Shown: positions 60,341-64,000 of the stretch, in pieces
How positions within the stretch are numbered: position 1 is the first letter of the stretch
Layout of the letters: every line of letters begins with the position of its first letter
NCBI GenBank assembly: GCA_022036555.1
Contig: CM039123.1
Location: forward strand, 9,363,217-9,427,216
Reading direction: 5' to 3'
Origin: Microstegium vimineum
Lineage: Eukaryota; Streptophyta; Magnoliopsida; Poales; Poaceae
Length of the DNA: 64,000 nt
The notes under the pieces: generated by a model
What the model was told of the DNA's origin: nothing
Seen by the model: only the letters and a program-made list of their open reading frames with translations
Database searches by the model: none
Made by a program: the position numbers and the translations under genes

Positions 60341-61329
60341 AATTCGCCTCTATTTGATGTGTACATGAGAAACCAATAATGGATGTTACGAGTGTTTTAT
60401 GGGAAGTAGTTGAGTGCAAAGTTGGCTAAGCCTGCTTAAAATAAACAACGTGACGTGCACCAGGTTTCTGATCAGAGGGGATTACGCCGTTTACGGCCTT
60501 GGACTGGAGATAGCGAAGGCTCCTTTGGTTTTTATCAGTGTGCCGATGTGGACGGATGATGAGGGAGAGGGAGAGAACACCACGTCACGTAACCCTCTCT
60601 ACAATACGATATACACGTCGGAAAAGCACATGCTCCTTGATCGGAATCGGATGTTAATCCGGCTACGTACGTGACAGAATTGTGGTTTCCACTTCTGGAG
60701 CATGGAAACTGGAGTAACATACTGCTCACGGTATTATAGTACAGTTAATTCACTCGGCCAAAGAACCGATCGTCGAAGAAATGAAACTTGCGAAAGTGTG
60801 GCACAGCGGGCACGACGACGACACAAAACATGGTCCGTTTGACGCGCGCGCCGCGCATCCAAACACGTACGTCGTGACACGGCAGTGTCAGCTGTGGCGC
60901 ACGGACTCGTGTTGCCCCAGGGCCAGGGGACAGCGATCTATCCATAAGCAAAGCAGCAGCCTACTACAAGTAGCTAGCATTTGCAGCGCCGGACAAGGAC
61001 GACGACGCAGCGGGCAGCAGCACCGGCACACAGCAGACAGCAGCACCTCGGCCTGGCCCCTGCATCACGTACCCGAGTGACGCAACAACGTGCCCCTTCG
61101 TTCACCCTGCTGTCTATCGCGTACTGCTGTACTTACTACTACTAATGCGGTAGGGGGTGTAGGTATACAGAGGCAGGACAGGGGGATCGAGTTTGGACAT
61201 TACTGTTTGGACCGGAGCTCGCTCGGTTTCCTCTCCTCGTGCGATGCTGAAGCACATCACTGATCACCTTAGCCATTCTCACCGGTGTTTAGTTTTTTTT
61301 TTTTTAACAAGCCAGTGTTTAGTTGGGTC
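60341..61329. other. Intergenic, no gene recognised
   Basis: ORFs at 60414-60674 and 60781-61080 have no recognisable domain. No bounded repeat seen. Confidence 0.45.
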
Positions 61330-62720
61330 TGAGAGATAAAGGTAAATTGAATTGAAATATTTGGTCTAGTTCTCAGTATATTTGGTTAGTAAAACGCGTT
61401 ACCCATCAACGCCGCTTAATGCAAGTTGTGTTATGATAGCCACTGATTACCTCACGGTCAAATGAATTGTAATTGAAAGCTTGCCTCGAAACTGAAAGAC
61501 GTTTCTCTAATGCGTGTTTTCGTCGACATCGTCGCAATATTGCATCCAGTCCTTAGTATGTTTTGTTGGTGGAAAATGCTTAACGCAAACGGTGTTATGG
61601 TAGTCATTGATTGCCTCACGTCAAATGAATTGTCATTCAAAGCTTGTCTTGGAACGGAAAGGTGTTTTTCTAATGCGTGTTTTCAGCACTGTGTTTCACG
61701 GGACTCTCGTCGAGTATCGTGTATACTAAACACCATCATAGTATTGCATCCGGTTCTTAATATGTCTTGTTGGTGAAAAATACTTAACGCAAGCGGTGTT
61801 ACGGTAGTAACTGATTGCCTCATGTCAAATGAATTGTCGTTCAAAGCTTGCCTTGGAACCGAAATGCGTTTCTCTAATGCATGTTTTCTACACAGCGTTT
61901 CACGAGACTCTCGCCGAATATCGTGTATACTCAACACCATCATAGTATTCCGTCCAACTCTTAGTATGTCTTGTTGGTGAAAATGCTTAACGCAAGCGGT
62001 GTTACGGTAGTAACTGATTGCCTCACGTCAAATGAATTGTCATTCAAAGCTTGCCTTGGAACTGAAAGACGTTTCTCTAATGCGTGTTTTCTGCACAGCG
62101 TTTTACGGGACTCTCGTCGGGTATCGTGTATACTCAACATCATCATAGTATTTTGTCCAACTCTTAGTATGTTTGGTTGGTGGAATGCGTTACCCATCAA
62201 CGTAACGCTTAACACAAGAGTTGTTATGATAGTTATTGAGTACCTCACGTCAAATGAATTGTTGTTCAAAGCTTGCCTCTGAATTGAAAGGTGTTTCTGT
62301 AATACGTGTTTTTCGTGCAGTGTTTGACGGAATTATCTCTGGGTTCATGTATACTCAACACCATCACAATATTCCATCCCGTTCTTAATATATGTTTGAT
62401 TGGTGGAATGTGCCTTACCGCGTTTCTGTAATGCGTGTTTTTCGTGCGGCGTTTGACGGGATTATCTCCGAGTTCATGTATACTCAACACCATCGCAATA
62501 TTCCGTCTAGTTCTTAGTATATGTTTGATTGGTGGAATGTGCCTTACTCACCATCGGTTAATGCAAACGGTGTTACGATAATCACTGATTACCTCATGTC
62601 AAATGAGTTGTCATTGAAAGCTTGTGTTGAAACCGAAAGGCGTTTCTCTAATGTGCGTTTCTCATGTAGCGTTTAACGTGATTCTCTTGTCAGATATTGT
62701 GTATAGTTAACACTATCACA
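61330..62720. repeat. Satellite-like tandem array, ~200-bp unit, about seven copies
   Basis: The phrase ttcttagtatgtnttgttggtg recurs at about 61368, 61550, 61753, 61953, 62158, 62373 and 62510. Most spacings are 180-215; one is shortened to ~137. Each unit also has gcttaacgcaagcggtgttacgg, then ctcacgtcaaatgaattgtc, aaagcttgccttggaa, gcgtttctctaatgcgtgtttt and tatactcaacaccatca in order. ORFs of 60-100 codons recur in phase on both strands purely because of the repetition. Confidence 0.9.
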
Positions 62721-62747
62721 TAAACAAGCAAGGTAATTACTAAGATA

Positions 62748-63066
62748 CTCAATTTGTCTCTTTATTATAGTCGTTTTAGCTTGGAGAGGTTGTCCCCAAA
62801 TAAGTGTCCTCGAAGAGCTTGCAGGTCTATGGATAGGTGTGCCATCTACCACACCACATGTTTGTCGCGTGTGTAGCGGCCTTCTCTCCTCTGGCTTTCC
62901 CCTCCCACCACCATCAAGAATTCAAGATGTATAGACATTTGACACAACATGTTGCATTACCCCCATCGAATGATTGGCTTATAGGGGTATGCAGATTTTT
63001 CTTTTGCTTTCTAGGTATAAGTGTTCAAAGCTAAATAAAACGACCATAATAAAAGGACAGAAGGAG
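62748..63066. mobile_element. Stowaway-type MITE, long form
   Basis: The left end ctcaatttgtctctttattatag then tcgttttagc faces the right end gctaaataaaacgaccataat then aaaaggacagaaggag, bounded by TA on both sides. 319 bases; the centre may hold a small insert. Confidence 0.75.
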
Positions 63067-63227
63067 TATATATATCATATAATTCACTATTATTTTTTAA
63101 GTAAGACATCAATTTTTTTGTCGTGTTTAAAGAAGAATCATTGCTGTGCTAGACTTGGGGTATGGCAAAGAAGGAATCTTACCATAGCGATTGATAATCC
63201 GTCTCTGAAAGATCAAATAGATTTCTA

Positions 63228-63456
63228 GATTTATCTTAAGCAAACTTTTTTAACTTTGATCAAATTTCTAAAATAAAGTATTAAAAACTATGGTATCAAA
63301 ATAGTATCATTAGATTTATCTAAAAACAGATTTTTACATGGTGCTCATTTTAAGTTGTAGATGTTATTATATTTTTCTATAAAGTTAGTCAAAGCTAAAT
63401 AAATTTGATCGGCACGGATTCTAGGAATTATTTTTTTTTCGGAGACGGAGGGAGTA
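63228..63456. mobile_element. Stowaway-type MITE, left end eroded
   Basis: The right terminus tcggagacggagggagta is clear, with the usual interior words (actttgatcaaatttct, atagtatcattagatttatc, aaagttagtcaaagct). The left terminus is not recognisable. Confidence 0.5.
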
Positions 63457-64000
63457 CTATAAAGCCTGTACATTGACTAAAATTGGCATTAACTTTTTTT
63501 TCGAAAACAATACTTCACATATATTCCATTAAAAAGAGGTTGCCTAATTAACTCTATTATATATGGTGTGACAGCAAGTCATGCATTTGCCGTAACACGT
63601 GGGCTATGAACCAAAACAAGCAAATTGACGTATGCCATGAAAACCGAGGCCACCGATCTGCCTATCAAAAAAAAAAAGTACTAGAGACGATAATAAGTCC
63701 AGCACCCACGGCACGATACCAGTGTTTGTTGATTACTATTACACGACGTAAGGACGGAGCACCATCCAAGCAGACGCACCGGTGTGGCGGCTCCTGTTTT
63801 GACTCAAGCAGCAGTAAAGCTGCAGCTTCACTGCGAGTCTGCGACGAATCAAACAAGCCTGCATCCCGCGTTTCCCACGATCCGCATAATCATTAGGCTC
63901 CATTTGACACTGTTTATCCGTCACTTATGAAGTTATTTGGAGCCGTTTTATGTTAAGCAGGATAAACGAAATGACTTCACGAAAAAATCTCCTTAAAAAT
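63457..64000. other. Intergenic, no gene recognised
   Basis: A short purine tract and small ORFs only. From about 63895 a MITE-like start (ggctccatttgacactg) runs to the window edge and echoes in ttggagccgttttatg near 63940, but the element is cut off. Confidence 0.35.

Noticed and set aside
61458..62493. Several 75-103 codon ORFs in the 61-62 kb region
   Set aside because: They repeat in phase with the ~200-bp tandem array, on both strands.
61330..62720. Regularly spaced repeats considered as a CRISPR array
   Set aside because: Units are ~200 bp with homologous, not unique, spacers, in a plant nuclear context.

Overview
This window is nuclear DNA from a grass, most likely a panicoid or Andropogoneae species of the sorghum, sugarcane or maize type. 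The evidence is a very GC-rich monocot-style P450 gene in AT-rich intergenic DNA, split nuclear genes with GT-AG introns, many short grass MITEs, and Copia, LINE and TRIM retroelements. The species call is inference. There are no operons, CRISPR arrays or bacterial features, and I found no rRNA or tRNA gene.

Three protein-coding loci can be modelled exon by exon. (1) Plus strand, 17321-21371: a two-exon cytochrome P450 of the CYP84A type, ferulate/coniferaldehyde 5-hydroxylase (F5H), 530 aa, with TATA box and a possible secondary-wall MYB site. (2) Plus strand, 39349-42898: a 15-exon DUF726/TMCO4-like alpha/beta-hydrolase gene. It is collinear with its family but carries a one-base frameshift in exon 3. 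(3) Minus strand, 58653-47849: a 12-exon gene for a 1,696-aa AT-hook / PHD / SWIB / Plus-3 / GYF / GW-repeat / CCCH protein, the architecture of Arabidopsis NERD, a GW protein of RNA-directed chromatin silencing. Its eighth intron fits a U12-type AT-AC intron, and its last exon encodes a tandem 16-residue Trp repeat that looks like an Argonaute hook.

Layout: 1-2800 LTR-like and CACTA-like repeats; 2800-12980 MITEs, a dead-on-arrival LINE with target-site duplication and a palindrome-rich block; 13250-17070 a tandem array of 0.8-1.0 kb units ending just upstream of F5H; 17.2-21.6 kb F5H; 21.7-26.5 kb AT-rich DNA with 60-bp and 180-bp tandem repeats; 26503-32158 a decayed Copia element whose 3' LTR region is rearranged into a 534-bp, 99% identical inverted repeat; 32.2-39.3 kb MITEs and a GC-rich unassigned block; 39.3-42.9 kb the TMCO4-like gene; 44.9-46.7 kb a second copy of the repeat that opens the window; 47.8-58.7 kb the NERD-like gene, whose AT-AC intron houses a TRIM/SMART element, two MITEs and a GC-rich insert; 59.8-60.3 kb a possible solo LTR; 61.3-62.7 kb a ~200-bp satellite-like array; then MITEs to the end.

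The three genes are not obviously functionally linked. F5H acts in syringyl lignin synthesis, the NERD-like protein in small-RNA-guided chromatin silencing, and the DUF726 protein is a membrane hydrolase of unknown substrate. MITE family names rest on terminal repeats and target duplications read by eye, so boundaries of old copies are approximate.
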